A DNA stretch of 22,950 nucleotides, taken from assembly GCA_032718475.1 (NCBI GenBank), contig JAUCBJ010005735.1, positions 1-22,950 on the forward strand, given 5' to 3'. The notes below the pieces were generated by a model. The model was not told the DNA's origin. It did no database searches and saw nothing but the letters and a program-made list of their open reading frames with translations. The position numbers and the translations under genes were made by a program. Positions 1 through 9,544 of the stretch are shown one piece after another. The stretch's first letter is position 1, and the number at the start of each line of letters is the position of its first letter. The DNA is from Nemertoderma westbladi. Lineage: Eukaryota > Xenacoelomorpha > Nemertodermatida > Nemertodermatidae.

Positions 1-720
1 CATTCAGTCTTGAGCCAAAGAAAGAACGGCTTAGAAGTATTTTGTGCTGTACTGCTTTTTAGTCGTACACTAGTAGGTTTAATTATAAAGGGCATATATC
101 CTTTAACTTGAATATCTCACTGTAAATATCTCACTGCTGACATACCGGTACTGATGTACCGATCTACCTAACTGTTCAGTTGTTGTTTGATACTGCTATT
201 TGCTGTCAGTTCTTCATAATATGGTTGATGAATTATTATATTTGGAATAACGATAAATAACCCCGCAACCCAATATTCTTGATATACCGAAGGTAAGAGA
301 GAAAGGTTACCAATAACGATTGTGACTTATGTTAAAGTGGTTTGAAGTGAATCTAATGTTATTTGATAGACCCTACATGAGTCAGCCTGTGTTCCTTTTA
401 TATGTGACTAAAATCAGTGAAGATTGGCAGATTAGTGTGCAGTATTGTGCAGCATTGTGTATGAGTGAGTCTGTTAAAGAAGCAATTCCTAAAGAATGCG
501 CCATATATGTGAATTATAATTAAGCCATATCGTTGTGAGTAGTTTAAGTCATAACTCTGTTTATGTAGATAAAGCGCCACGTCCTAAAGGAACTGTTAAT
601 ATTCCCGAAGGTAAATAATATTGTCAGAGATTATATAATACTGTCAGTCGAATAATACATTAGGCTTACATAGCAATAAAATTAAACCGTCGAACCCAAT
701 CTCCCGGGAATATCCAGCGG
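1..720. other. No gene recognised
   Basis: AT-rich sequence. CCGAAGGTAA occurs twice (about 289 and 605) in similar context, hinting at an old repeat. A 64-codon open frame (329-523, plus) has no recognisable motif and is not called. Confidence 0.5.
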
Positions 721-852
721 GTGAATGGTCGCGCACGGATTGGTTTCGACTAGTGTAGTGAATCAAATACTTGTCATAGACTAAAAGCAGATTTAATATC
801 TAGAAGACATCTTAATTTGGTAGGTTAAACTGCCAAAGGTCTGAAAGCGCGA
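721..852 (+). repeat. 132-bp dispersed repeat, left copy
   Basis: It is nearly identical to the reverse complement of 22819-22950. It begins GTGAATGGTCGCGCAC, includes CTAGTGTAGTGAATCAAATA and ends CTGAAAGCGCGA. The repeat directly adjoins RTE copy 1. Confidence 0.9.
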
Positions 853-993
853 ACACCATCCAGAGACTTGGTTTCCCTTGCAGTTAGAGCCCAGCATGGA
901 CTCCCATAGAGGAGTACTGGAACTACTGCTGCTCTAAGTAATCGGACCTTAAGTAAGATTCCGTTGTATTACACACAATGAGCTCCAAACACT

Positions 994-1004
994 CAGGAAT
1001 GTTA
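994..1004. repeat. Target-site duplication CAGGAATGTTA, left copy
   Basis: It is identical to 1249-1259 and flanks the nested RTE fragment. Confidence 0.8.
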
Positions 1005-1248
1005 CTACTCGGGTCGGCATGCTGCATTGCAGCTGCATTTTTAAGAATGCTGTGCCGGCTTATCGACAAAATTGCACCGCCACAACTCCCTATCACCCAT
1101 GACATTTGCTAGATCATCCGCATCTTCAAGACCAGTGTCCTTTAAGATGCGTCTCAAGAAAGTCATGGGCTGTCCACCATGCTTATTCACTACATGAGGC
1201 TGCCAAAGTACAAGATTATGCACTGACTGGTCCTCACGGCAAAAACAA
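1004..1248 (-). mobile_element. 245-bp RTE 3'-end insertion nested in RTE copy 1
   Basis: The segment matches the last 230 or so bases of RTE copy 3 (17020-17253) and encodes HNLVLWQPHVVNKHGGQPMT with the C-terminus ending DKPAQHS. It sits between direct repeats CAGGAATGTTA at 994-1004 and 1249-1259. Deleting it and one repeat makes the host RTE copy contiguous. Its 5' truncation and AGTAG 3' end are what target-primed reverse transcription would produce. It preserves five bases lost from copy 3. Confidence 0.85.
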
Positions 1249-1259
1249 CAGGAATGTTA
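1249..1259. repeat. Target-site duplication CAGGAATGTTA, right copy
   Basis: It is identical to 994-1004. Confidence 0.8.
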
Positions 1260-1849
1260 AATACCTCAGGGTTCATGCCATCTATTCCACTGGCATGATA
1301 GGTCTTGATGCTTCTAGCTGCAGAGTTGATTTCAGCAAGAGTTGTCACCAATGGGGACATCTGTGAGCACAAACTTATAATGTAAGTTGTCTGGCAATAA
1401 CCTGTTTTAGAAGCTTCTCAAAGTGCACCTTCCAACTTTTGAGGCATTCAGCTGGAGATTCAGCCTTAATATTGGTGGTAGGTTGGTGCCTGGGCTGATT
1501 GCTGATTGATTGTTAATGGCATCAACCTGATTATTGATAAGCTTCTTCAAATTATCAGAGTACTGCCTGTTAAAAGACCTAGATGCCAGCCTCGTGTGCC
1601 CGAGTTGGCGGGACTCATCTGCGTCTTAGAGAGGTCATTTCGGCACTTCCGAATTCTGTGGTCAGTCCAGGGGGGCTTTTTACTGTTTCGAGATTATACA
1701 CTTAAACAGGAACTGTTTCTGCAGTTAAGGCTAACATGCCAAATGAACGTGGTAATTTTTATACTACACCATACAGACACATGACTTGCATCCTTGATTA
1801 CCCCCATTGCGACTTTTGGTTATAGTATATATATATATATATACACAAC

Positions 1850-1880
1850 GTGGGAGGATCCTTCGTGAGGATTCTCCCAC
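1850..1880. repeat. 13-bp hairpin, loop TCGTG
   Basis: GTGGGAGGATCCT pairs with AGGATTCTCCCAC, including one G-T pair. An (AT)n run precedes it and a TATA-like sequence follows 27 bp downstream. Confidence 0.8.
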
Positions 1881-1906
1881 ACCGGGCGTAGGCGTTGCAA
1901 CATTAG

Positions 1907-1916
1907 TATATAAAAG
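1907..1916 (+). promoter_or_regulatory. TATA-like box TATATAAAAG
   Basis: It is a good TATA consensus downstream of the 1850-1880 hairpin and could be a relic retroelement promoter. No open frame follows, so the call rests on the motif alone. Confidence 0.25.
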
Positions 1917-1920
1917 TGGA

Positions 1921-2534
1921 GCTTACTCGGGGCGTTTTACAACTTCCTAGGAATTATATTCTCTGAAATTTGACACGTTTGTAGTGTTTGTTATTCTAAG
2001 AATTTTGTACGGTTTTGTTTTTTCAATTTAGTTGCCCAACATTTCCAAATTGGCAACCAAATGTGGATTTTTGCCCCAATTTGGAAACTTCTAGCACTAA
2101 ATGGTTAAATTCGGAGTGAAGGCGACTGAAATATTCAAATGTGCTCCAGAGACTTTGTGCGCGGATAACTTTGCAAGTTTCATTAAAAAATTGCGTTTAG
2201 TTATATATATACTATAGGGTATAGTTATAGTATTTATATTGGCCATTTTAAATTGGCATCAAACCATAAATACAGGTCTCCACACCAACTTGATAAGAAA
2301 GTTAGTTAAACTTATAAATAATCATGAAATTAATTAATTAATTATAGTTTTGCTATTAGGCCATTAGCCAGGTTCATATTTCACTGAGGAACTATAAATT
2401 TTCAACCATATTATTTCGTAATAGCTTTTTTCTAATAATTTTTATATATCACAATACAGGTGGCACAATTATGATATTTTATTTAGGTCTGTAGTATTTT
2501 TACTGATAATATTAGGGTTTGATTTGAAACTTAC
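1921..2534. other. No gene recognised; expected position of the next crystallin exon
   Basis: AT-rich sequence after exon 6 in transcript direction. No acceptor followed by a motif-7 peptide was found. Confidence 0.5.
2042..2087. repeat. 12-bp perfect inverted repeat
   Basis: TTTCCAAATTGG at 2042-2053 is complementary to CCAATTTGGAAA at 2076-2087. Confidence 0.8.
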
Positions 2535-2641
2535 TCGAATAATTTCCATTCGCCTCCAGAAATGATAATTGAACCTACTTGGTTGTTAAGATTCGTATTA
2601 GGACTACCCAAATCTCGATTAGAATTCCTTAGAGTAATCGA
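2535..2641 (-). CDS. Crystallin-family exon 6: abridged motif 6 and start of motif 7
   Basis: The exon is 107 bp: 35 codons then GA. The acceptor is GACATCAG and the donor is GTAAGT. The peptide opens SITLRNSNRDLG, which aligns with the opening strands of motif 4. It reaches LNNQVGSIIISG after only about 29 residues, so the motif is shorter than the usual 40 and its clamp reads NNQVGS. GEWKLF then begins a seventh motif, so at least one more exon is expected at lower coordinates. None was found in 1-2534. An alternative acceptor 14 bp upstream would change the phase and disagree with exon 5. A small unrecognised exon between 9545 and 2641 cannot be excluded. Confidence 0.7.
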
Positions 2642-2737
2642 CTGATGTCTAAATACTGATGAGTAAAATAGCATAATACCATCCTGTATAAAATTAGTTA
2701 TTTATGTTTCAATTAAAGTTTACATAATATTAAGGAT

Positions 2738-2749
2738 GGGGGGGGGGGG
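2738..2749. repeat. G12 homopolymer
   Basis: Twelve consecutive G in AT-rich sequence. Confidence 0.95.
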
Positions 2750-2760
2750 TATATTATATG

Positions 2761-2830
2761 TCAATATTTTTAAATGCATACTTCTCCAAAAAACTAATAA
2801 GAAATAAAGTGTACGACTAATTTTAAGTTT
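2761..2830. repeat. Dispersed repeat related to 21060-21125
   Basis: It shares ATTTTTAAATGCATACTTCT-like sequence, then CCAA..AATAA..AGAAATA.AGTGT, with 21060-21125 in the same orientation at roughly three-quarters identity by eye. Family unknown. Confidence 0.55.
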
Positions 2831-3179
2831 ACTATATTGATTTGTAATATTTTCAAATGCCCCTAGAGGCCAGAGCCGAAATTTATATTTTTGACTTTAA
2901 ATGCTACTCTTTTGTTGTGCAATATTTTCAGAAATGTTTCCTGTTTTTTGGAATACGTCAAAAAAATCGAGCAGAATTTATAACCGGCCGCCACAAGGAG
3001 AAGAAACCACAAATGAAAGTTTTGACAACGAACTGATCAAAGTAATAAAAACTAATAAATATAAAACTAATAAAATAATTAAATATAAACTAATAAAAAA
3101 ACTATTAAAAATAAAATCAAAATAATACACCCAAATGATAATTGATATTTTGACTCCCAACGGGGCATGGTCAGACACA
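2831..3179. other. Intronic AT-rich sequence
   Basis: Includes an A-rich stretch (3045-3125) made of ACTAATAAA-like repeats. No coding signal. Confidence 0.5.
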
Positions 3180-3222
3180 TTAACCCTATTACCACTGGGG
3201 TGTTTTGACCATTAGCACCACA

Positions 3223-3245
3223 GGGGGGGGGGGGGGGGGGGGGGG
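3223..3245. repeat. G23 homopolymer inside the left end of the TTAA element
   Basis: It lies inward of the 17-bp terminal repeat and is mirrored by the C18 run at 7582-7599. Confidence 0.95.
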
Positions 3246-4079
3246 CGATTCGGCCCACCCACTATATTTTTGTAGTCGTCCAATGAAATCCTACAAAATT
3301 TGAGCTGTTGGTGAAACAACTATAGATGAACACTACCAAACCTTAAAAAGTTAAAATTTCATAAGCAGGGGTTATAATTTTGATGAAAAATAAAAGTAGT
3401 CCCAGGACAAAATTACAAAATTTTTCGTTTTCTAAAAACTAATAGTGTGGCAGTGTTGGCTAGATTTAGTAGGTTTTTCAAGACGCTGAATCGAATGTAA
3501 TTATATTCCACTTCCAAAAATTGAATTGGATGCTATTTTTCGTGCACCTAAGAAGTGGGCGTGGCACTTCAAATTTTGAAAAATTAGATATTCAGAAAAT
3601 GCCCCTAATTTTTTTATTTCAACGCATCTTTATGGGTTTTCTGGGCCGCTGAATCGATTGAAAGTAATATAGAAAGAAGCCTGAAGACTGAGTGGTTCGC
3701 CATTTTTTGTGCACCAAAATTAGGGCGTGGCACTTCAAATTTTGAAAAATACGAGATTCGGAAAATAAACCAAAATTGAAATTTTAACGAATTTATATAG
3801 GTTTTCCAGACCGCTGAATCGATTGAAAGTAATATAGAAGCCTGAAGACTTAGCAGTTAGCCATTTTTTGAAATCAAAACTTTAGTGTTTTTTCCGAATA
3901 AAGTAATTTTAAAAATTTGAAGTGCCACGCCCTAATTTTGGTGCACCGAAAATTACGTACACAAAGGATTTGAGGCTTCTATATTACTTTCAATCGATTC
4001 AGCGCTCCAGAAAACCTATAAAAATGCTTTGCAAATCAAAACTTTAGTGTATTTTCCGAATCTCGTATTTTTCAAAATT

Positions 4080-4081
<2 letters not shown>

Positions 4082-4114
<33 letters not shown>
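4082..4114. repeat. (AAT)n microsatellite, the LINE 3' tail
   Basis: Eleven trinucleotide units form the 3' terminus of the minus-strand LINE. Confidence 0.85.
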
Positions 4115-4115
<1 letters not shown>

Positions 4116-4637
4116 TATATTTATATCGCGCCTTTAAGAATAAAAATATACTTGCAAGGCGCCAGCAATAACGATATGTAAGTCATTAAGGAGGTATACA
4201 CGAATACATAAATGAAGAAGATTATACATAGAGAAGGTATACATAAATGATACTAAAAACAAACCTTCAAACTAAACGGTGGCACCAATAAGTAACTTAT
4301 TACGAAGATATGATATATTGTTGGTCGGTAATATAGTATAGACTCGGCGATATTTGCGATCAGTTATTACATAATAGAAAAACTCCTACTCTCCCCTACA
4401 ATCAGTTAAAATTTTGGTAAATCAGTTTAAAATATATTAAAATCTGCTAACCGGCATATTAAAATGTGTGTAAAATTACATAAATTGACACAGGTTAAAA
4501 GGAAATGCGAAAACGTATAGCGAGAAATAAAATAATGTGATTTAAAAGTGTCTAAAGAACGGCATATTTTAAAAACATCATAATTGGCACAACAAAAATT
4601 GACACACGTCAAAAAACGTAAAAAAGTACATTTATAG

Positions 4638-7084
4638 TTATTCATATTCTTCCTTGAAAAGGAAAGTTTTCAGGCGAGATTTGAATGAGTCAACTCCAGG
4701 TGCGCTACGGACATTCATCGGCAGAGAGTTCCAAACCTGTGGTGCAGCAACGGAAAAAGCGCGTTTTCCATAATTTGAGAGACGAAATCTTGGTACGACG
4801 AGCAACATCTTATCACTGGAGCGTAACTCGCGATGCGGAACATATGGTGTCAATAGGTCCCTGAGATATTGAGGTGCCAGGCCGTTCAAACATTTGTAAG
4901 TCAACAACGCTATTTTGAAATCAATACGGCGACGAACAGGAAGCCAATGTAGGCTTTTAAGGACAGGTGTAATATGTTCCCGCTTTCGGACACCCAGTAG
5001 AAGACGCGCGGCTGAGTTTTGTACATATTGTAGCTTCTTAATGAGATTATTCGGCAGACCATAATATAGCGAATTGTTGCAGTCTAGCTTGCTTGTTACC
5101 AAGGCATGTATAAGAGTCTCTAGAGTGTCCTTCTGTAAACATTTTCTGATTTTGGACAGGTTCCGAAGGTGGAAGAAGGAATCTCGCACAGTGATGGCAA
5201 TCTGTTTACTAAAAGACAAATGAGCGTCTATGTAGAAGCCAATGTCACGGGCGTCACTGCTACATTTTACTCTATTGTTGCCTATTTGTAGACAAGGCGG
5301 GTCTATCTGACATCCAAACCGTGATTGCAACAATAAACATTCTGTCTTGTCCGTATTCATCTTGAGTAGATTTGTATTCATCCAGCTCTGTATGTCACGT
5401 AAACATTCCTCGGTAACTTCTACTGCCGCACCCAGATGTGATGGTTCAAATGCAATATATATTTGAGTGTCGTCGGCATATAAGTGATATGTTAAACCAT
5501 GCTTTAATATGACAGACGACAGGGAGCGAGTATATATTGTGAAAAGTAAGGGTCCTAAAACGGAACCTTGAGGTAAGCCATACTTCAGGTCTTTGAATTT
5601 CGAGTACGCGTCACCAATAAGTACCTGTTGTTTACGTCCTGAAAGGTATGAACGAAACCATTGCAGTGCATTATCTTTTACCCCAATATCATGTTCTAGA
5701 ATATTCAGTAAGATACTGTGTTCCACCGTATCAAAGGCCGCGCTTAGATCCAATAGTATAAGTAGCACAGCTGACCCGCTATCGATACTTCGTAGTACAT
5801 TATCAGTAACCGACAGTAATGCAGTTTCAGTACTATGTAATGGTCGATATGCACTTTGCATTGGCTCATTAAGAGAGTTCATATCCATATGTTTCATTAG
5901 CTGTATAGCTACGGCCTTCTCAGTTAACTTGGCTATGTATATGAGATGTGAGACTGGTCTAAAGTTCTTAAAAACTTCCGGGTCCAGACGCAGCTTCTTC
6001 AGTACCGGCGATAATACCGCTTCTTTGAAAAGTTGTGGAACTGTAGAAGTTGAAAGTGACAAATTAATAATTATTGTGATAATGGGTAGAAGTAACTTGA
6101 TGGATAATTTAACTAAACGCGTTGGCATCGGGTCACACGGACTAGATTTCGATTTTGAGTTGTTTATTAGAGCTTCAGTATCAGCTGTGGACAGGTCATC
6201 AAATATTCGGAAGGAATTGTTTGGAGATTCAGTTAGAGCTGCTGCCGGAGTAACCATTACCGGATTCGGATCCGCTGGAGTAGCAGTTACCGGATTCGGA
6301 CCCGCTGGAGTAACGGTTACCGGATTCGGATCCGTTGGAGTAACCGTTACCGGTTTCGGACCCATTGGAGTAACGGTTACCGGTTTCGGAACCGTTGGAG
6401 TAATGGTTACCAGATTCGGTACCGCTGGTGTCTGTTGTAAATCATCCCGTATGTCTGTTATTTTCTTATCGAAAAAGTCAGCAAATCTGTTCGCCAGCTC
6501 CTCTTCACTGTCTGCGTCAGGTAACTTTGTTTTAGTCTTCCGGTACAGTATTGTATCAATTACTGAGAATAATTTCTTTTGATTACCCGCATTTTCTTTT
6601 ATTATGTCCCGATAAAATGTTTCTTTTGCTGTAACAATAATATCAGAAACGCGTTTACACTGATCTCTATAAGCAGTTTGGTCAACAATAAGTTTAGATT
6701 TTCGATACTTCCTCTCTAATTGTCGCCGTTTTCTTTTCTCCTCTGCAATGTTATCGTTGTACCACTCTGACTCGGGACGTCTTCGCACGGTTTTCCGCAT
6801 TGCCGGAGCATGTTTATTCATTATCATGGATAATGTGTCATTGTATTGAAGCAACATATCATTGAGATTATCAGAGGGAGTTTGACATAACGGTGATGAT
6901 TCTAGATCGTATGTAAGGTGATCCCAGTTAATTTTTTTAATGTTTCTATATGTAAATGATTCAAGGGGCATTTCTGGTTTAAGCAGATCAATATCGAAAT
7001 GTACAGCAAAATGGTCGGATAATCCAATATCTTCAATGTGGATGTTTTTGATAGTTTTCTCATCATCTGAATGAACCAGAATAA
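4638..7084 (-). CDS. CR1/L2-group LINE reverse transcriptase, 5' truncated, frame open
   Basis: About 815 codons are uninterrupted. Numbered from an apparent start at 7091, whose codon belongs to the flanking element, GLSDHFAVHFD (24-34) is the last endonuclease motif. A basic region follows at about 98-160, then six 10-residue repeats of the TPxxPxPVTV type at 221-280. RT spans about 340-560: FKNFRPVS, PLHSTETALL, LLDLSAAFDTVEH (motif A Asp 448), YGLPQGSVLGPLLF (motif B, 506-510) and YHLYADDTQIY (catalytic Asp pair 540-541). The C-terminus ends VWNSLPMNVR and FKSRLKTFLF, typical of the group. No stop or frameshift was seen, so the insertion looks younger than the RTE copies. Lacking most of its endonuclease and any promoter, it cannot be autonomous. 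Confidence 0.9.
6252..6431 (-). repeat. In-frame 30-bp tandem repeat, six copies, inside the LINE ORF
   Basis: Six 30-bp units encode TPxxPxPVTV-like decapeptides between the endonuclease remnant and RT. Units differ by a few bases and all keep frame. Confidence 0.9.
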
Positions 7085-7581
7085 GTGCCACGCCCTAATT
7101 TTGGTGCACCAAAAATGGCGAACCACTAAGTCTTCAGGCTTCTATACTACTTTTAATCGCTTCAGCGCTCCAGAAAACCAATAAAAATGCTTCGAAATCA
7201 GAACTTTAGTAAATTTTCCGAATAAAGTAATTTTGAAATTTTAAAGTGCCACGCCCTAAATTTGGTGCTCCAAAAATGACGTACCACTAGACTTACATAC
7301 TTGTATAGAGCATTAGAGTGATCCAAACCAATAAAAATAGCCCAAACATAAATAATTACTAAATCACGAATGACTTTGTAAAATTTGAAAATTTCAAAAA
7401 ATTTGGTGCTGGAGACCAAATTTTGAGGTGGCACCCACATCGAAAAGTAGAAATCCAATTGCAACGGCGTTTTTTGCAAAAGATGCGGCATTAAATTTGG
7501 CTAATTCTCACAAAAAATTGGGCCGGTACGTAATGTGGTTGCATAGTTACAGCAACTAAAAACTAGGAAGGGGCCGATTCG

Positions 7582-7599
7582 CCCCCCCCCCCCCCCCCC
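7582..7599. repeat. C18 homopolymer inside the right end of the TTAA element
   Basis: It is the complementary counterpart of the G23 run; its last four C also belong to the terminal repeat. Confidence 0.95.
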
Positions 7600-7658
7600 A
7601 GTGGTAATAGGGTTAAGGGATTGATCCACATAAAAATCTCGTATGGTCTCTACAGCCA

Positions 7659-7960
7659 TCAAAGGTCTATCTCAGACGTCCAATGCTTACCCCTCAAATA
7701 AGTTAAACTGCTCACCAAAGAGACAGACCCATAATGAAGGTGGTTCATAATTAGTGCCTCAGTAGATCCACAAAGTTTTAGTAGAGTTCTACTCGCCTCA
7801 TTCACTGTATGATCTACAACACCCTCGTATCTCCAGCACACTTACATAAGAGTTTCAGAAAGTTGAGGTATACCAACCCGGCTAATAAGAATCACCAATA
7901 ACAATGACCTTGTCATGCTAGGTTAGGTGGGCCTGGAGCTGAGCGGTAAAATAGCGTTTG
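7659..7960 (-). pseudogene. APE-type endonuclease fragment of a non-LTR retrotransposon
   Basis: Reading the minus strand from about 7950, HDKVIVIGD is followed by the degenerate position of the GDFN box. In another frame, WRYEGVVDHTVNEASRTLL, KLCGSTEALIMN and YLRGKHWTSEID follow. These match the usual order GDFN, W.GV.G.HG.G..NENG..LL.FC, then TW..G...S.IDY of LINE endonucleases. Stops and frame changes break it. It differs from the RTE family in this window, so it comes from another LINE. RT sequence does not follow, and the fragment ends at the boundary of the TTAA element at 7612. Confidence 0.6.
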
Positions 7961-8109
7961 TAATATGGAGATTCACGGGGAGGGATATAGCAGCCCCTAA
8001 ACCAATTCTACTTAGTGCATGATAGTCTGAACCATATTTGCCCCTCCACCATTAAGTCTAACTCAACAATAAACCCAGTCAGGCTAGACTTTACTAGTAG
8101 AACAACCAA

Positions 8110-8136
8110 CCCCCCCCCCCCCCCCCCCCCCCCCCC
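8110..8136. repeat. C27 homopolymer
   Basis: Twenty-seven consecutive C between a LINE endonuclease fragment and RTE copy 2. Confidence 0.95.
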
Positions 8137-8296
8137 GAAAGATTGATATTGTCCACGAAACAACTGTTGTGTCAACGCTCATGAACAATCAGGAAGTAAC
8201 AGAAGACATAATATGGACAGTGCTAACAAAGTTATATGTCCATAGGGAATCATTAATACAGACCCTTATGTCCACTAAATGACGCCACGCGTAACG

Positions 8297-8317
8297 CCCC
8301 CCCCCCCCCCCCCCCCC
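8297..8317. repeat. C21 homopolymer
   Basis: Twenty-one consecutive C, 160 bp from the C27 run. Confidence 0.95.
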
Positions 8318-8459
8318 TCTCAGTTAGTTCAGTCCCTTACAGTATAACAATACAGCAGTATGCGAAGCGTACCATAAAGCCAAATAACAGTAGCTATTCT
8401 ACACTTTTACTTGGATTTATTGGTTCATTTTTTGGTTAGGGTTAGTTGATCAGGCCTAA

Positions 8460-9346
8460 ACCAATCTATGCGACTCCTTCAATGTTATCTAGTGTCTGGT
8501 TGGAGATGTGCATTGTACATGCATGGCACAGTGAACCCAATGTAGTATTCTTGTGAATGTGCCATCCACAGATGTGGTGACCTCAGCAGTTAGAGCCCAG
8601 CATGGACTGGCATGGAGGCGTACTACTGGTACTAGTGCTGTTCTAAATAATCGGACCTTAAGTTTCAGATGTATTCTGTGTGTCTTCCAAATCCAGGAAA
8701 GATCATTCAATGCTGCCCATTCCTTTATCTTACATATTCTGGTATCCATGATCCCATGTTACAGAAGTCGTCCACATCCTGAAGCATACCATCCTTTGCG
8801 CTTATGCTCATTCGATCAGACATTTCTTGGGGACTTTCAATGTTAACTGTCAAATGTTTGGTCTTCTTGGAATTTTAAAAAAGACCAACACTAGAAGCAG
8901 CCCGTTCTAATGAGCTGAGGAGCCGTTGCGCTCCCTCAGTGATTCAGAGAGTATTACTAAATCATCAGCAAAGTCGGGATCTGTTAGGTACTTGGCTGGA
9001 ATTACCATTACCCCTTGATCATTATGATGATCTAAGGACATGCATAGAACATAGTCAACCACTATTACGAATTAGAATGGCGCACGTGTGTCACCCAGGA
9101 GGACTCCCCATAATACTTCGAATGGTTCTTTGTCACCATCAACAGTAGACACAAATGTCGTCAAACCATCGTATACTGATCTGATTGCTGCAATAATTTC
9201 ATCAGGAATCCCATAAAATGAAAGTATGCTGATGCTGAACATACATACAAACATACATACAATCAAAGGTCTTGAAGAAATCAACAAAGATAAAATCCAG
9301 GTGTCTGTCTTTCTTTTTTGATAACTCTTCAATTATCCTTCAACGT
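8460..9346 (-). mobile_element. RTE-type LINE remnant (copy 2), RT core
   Basis: Minus-strand homology to copy 3 covers about 16050-16975. It begins at the KKKDRH segment before RT motif A, includes YDGLTTFVSTVDGDKEPFEV and GVLLGDT around motif B, and ends after LKVRLFRTALVPV and SPCWALTAE. Frames change repeatedly, a TATG expansion lies near 9235-9265, and a deletion of about 30 bp lies near 9003. It is truncated at both ends with no visible target duplication. It keeps the AC that copy 3 lost, which dates that loss after the two copies separated. Confidence 0.85.
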
Positions 9347-9544
9347 TCCCGAAAGGGCTTTTTAATCGTTTTTACCAAAATACACATCTGTAACTCAATT
9401 CCAAATTCAAACTGAAGGTATGTGTAATGTGTATACTCAATTTGTGTGAGCGTTTAGAGTAGTTGCACTTAAATATTTATTCTTTTAATATTTTTGTTAA
9501 ATTTGACAATAGTAGATAAGTTCTAAATATGTTTTAATACTCAC

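Larger units (their letters stand above)
855..1745 (-). mobile_element. RTE-type LINE remnant (copy 1), internally deleted
   Basis: Minus-strand homology to RTE copy 3 runs from the endonuclease-RT linker (matching about 15210-15790) at about 1745 down to 1260. It resumes at 993-965 (matching about 15775-15810), then jumps to a stretch matching 16768-16860 at about 960-855. The gap between 1004 and 1259 is a separate insertion. The missing middle of RT shows an internal deletion of about 0.95 kb relative to copy 3. Short readable peptides include SIKTYHASGIDGMNPEVF. The fragment abuts the 132-bp repeat at 721-852. Confidence 0.8.
4084..7084 (-). mobile_element. CR1/L2-group non-LTR retrotransposon, 5' truncated
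   Basis: It contains one long RT reading frame (4638-7084) and a 3' UTR of about 550 bp. The 3' end on the minus strand reads AAAGGCGCGATATAAATATA followed by (TTA)n, the 3' end style of CR1/L2-like LINEs. It inserted into a unit of the piggyBac-type element, splitting AAATTTGAA from GTGCCACGCCC. Any target duplication is at most 2 bp. The 5' end lies within the endonuclease domain. Confidence 0.88.
3550..7260. repeat. Inverted array of about 165-bp units inside the TTAA element
   Basis: GGGCGTGGCACTTC occurs at 3557 and 3723 (period 166). Its complement GTGCCACGCCC occurs at 3922, 7085 and 7246 (period about 161 between the last two). Each unit also holds CGCTGAATCGATTGAAAGTAA or its complement. 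The change of orientation falls near 3880. Confidence 0.8.
3184..7612. mobile_element. piggyBac-type non-autonomous element with TTAA duplication, interrupted by a LINE
   Basis: Perfect 17-bp terminal inverted repeats CCCTATTACCACTGGGG occur at 3184-3200 and, in reverse complement, at 7596-7612. They are flanked by TTAA at 3180-3183 and 7613-7616, the hallmark target of the piggyBac superfamily. Long G and C runs lie inside each terminus, next to a near-perfect GGGCGATTCGGCCC. The interior (about 1.4 kb without the LINE) has no coding capacity. It consists of about 165-bp units in direct order and then in inverse order, so it folds back on itself. The LINE at 4084-7084 split one unit. Confidence 0.82.
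7961..8459. other. Intronic sequence with two C runs, no gene
   Basis: Apart from the C27 and C21 tracts nothing is recognised. Part may be decayed endonuclease sequence continuing from 7960, but the match is not convincing. Confidence 0.45.

Noticed and set aside
329-523. 64-codon plus-strand open frame
   Set aside because: No recognisable domain, no splice context and no codon signal; the length is expected by chance.
5593-6582. 329-codon open frame on the plus strand with Gly/Val/Thr repeats
   Set aside because: It is antisense to the LINE RT gene. Its repeats are the complement of the 30-bp tandem units, and it has no motif of its own.
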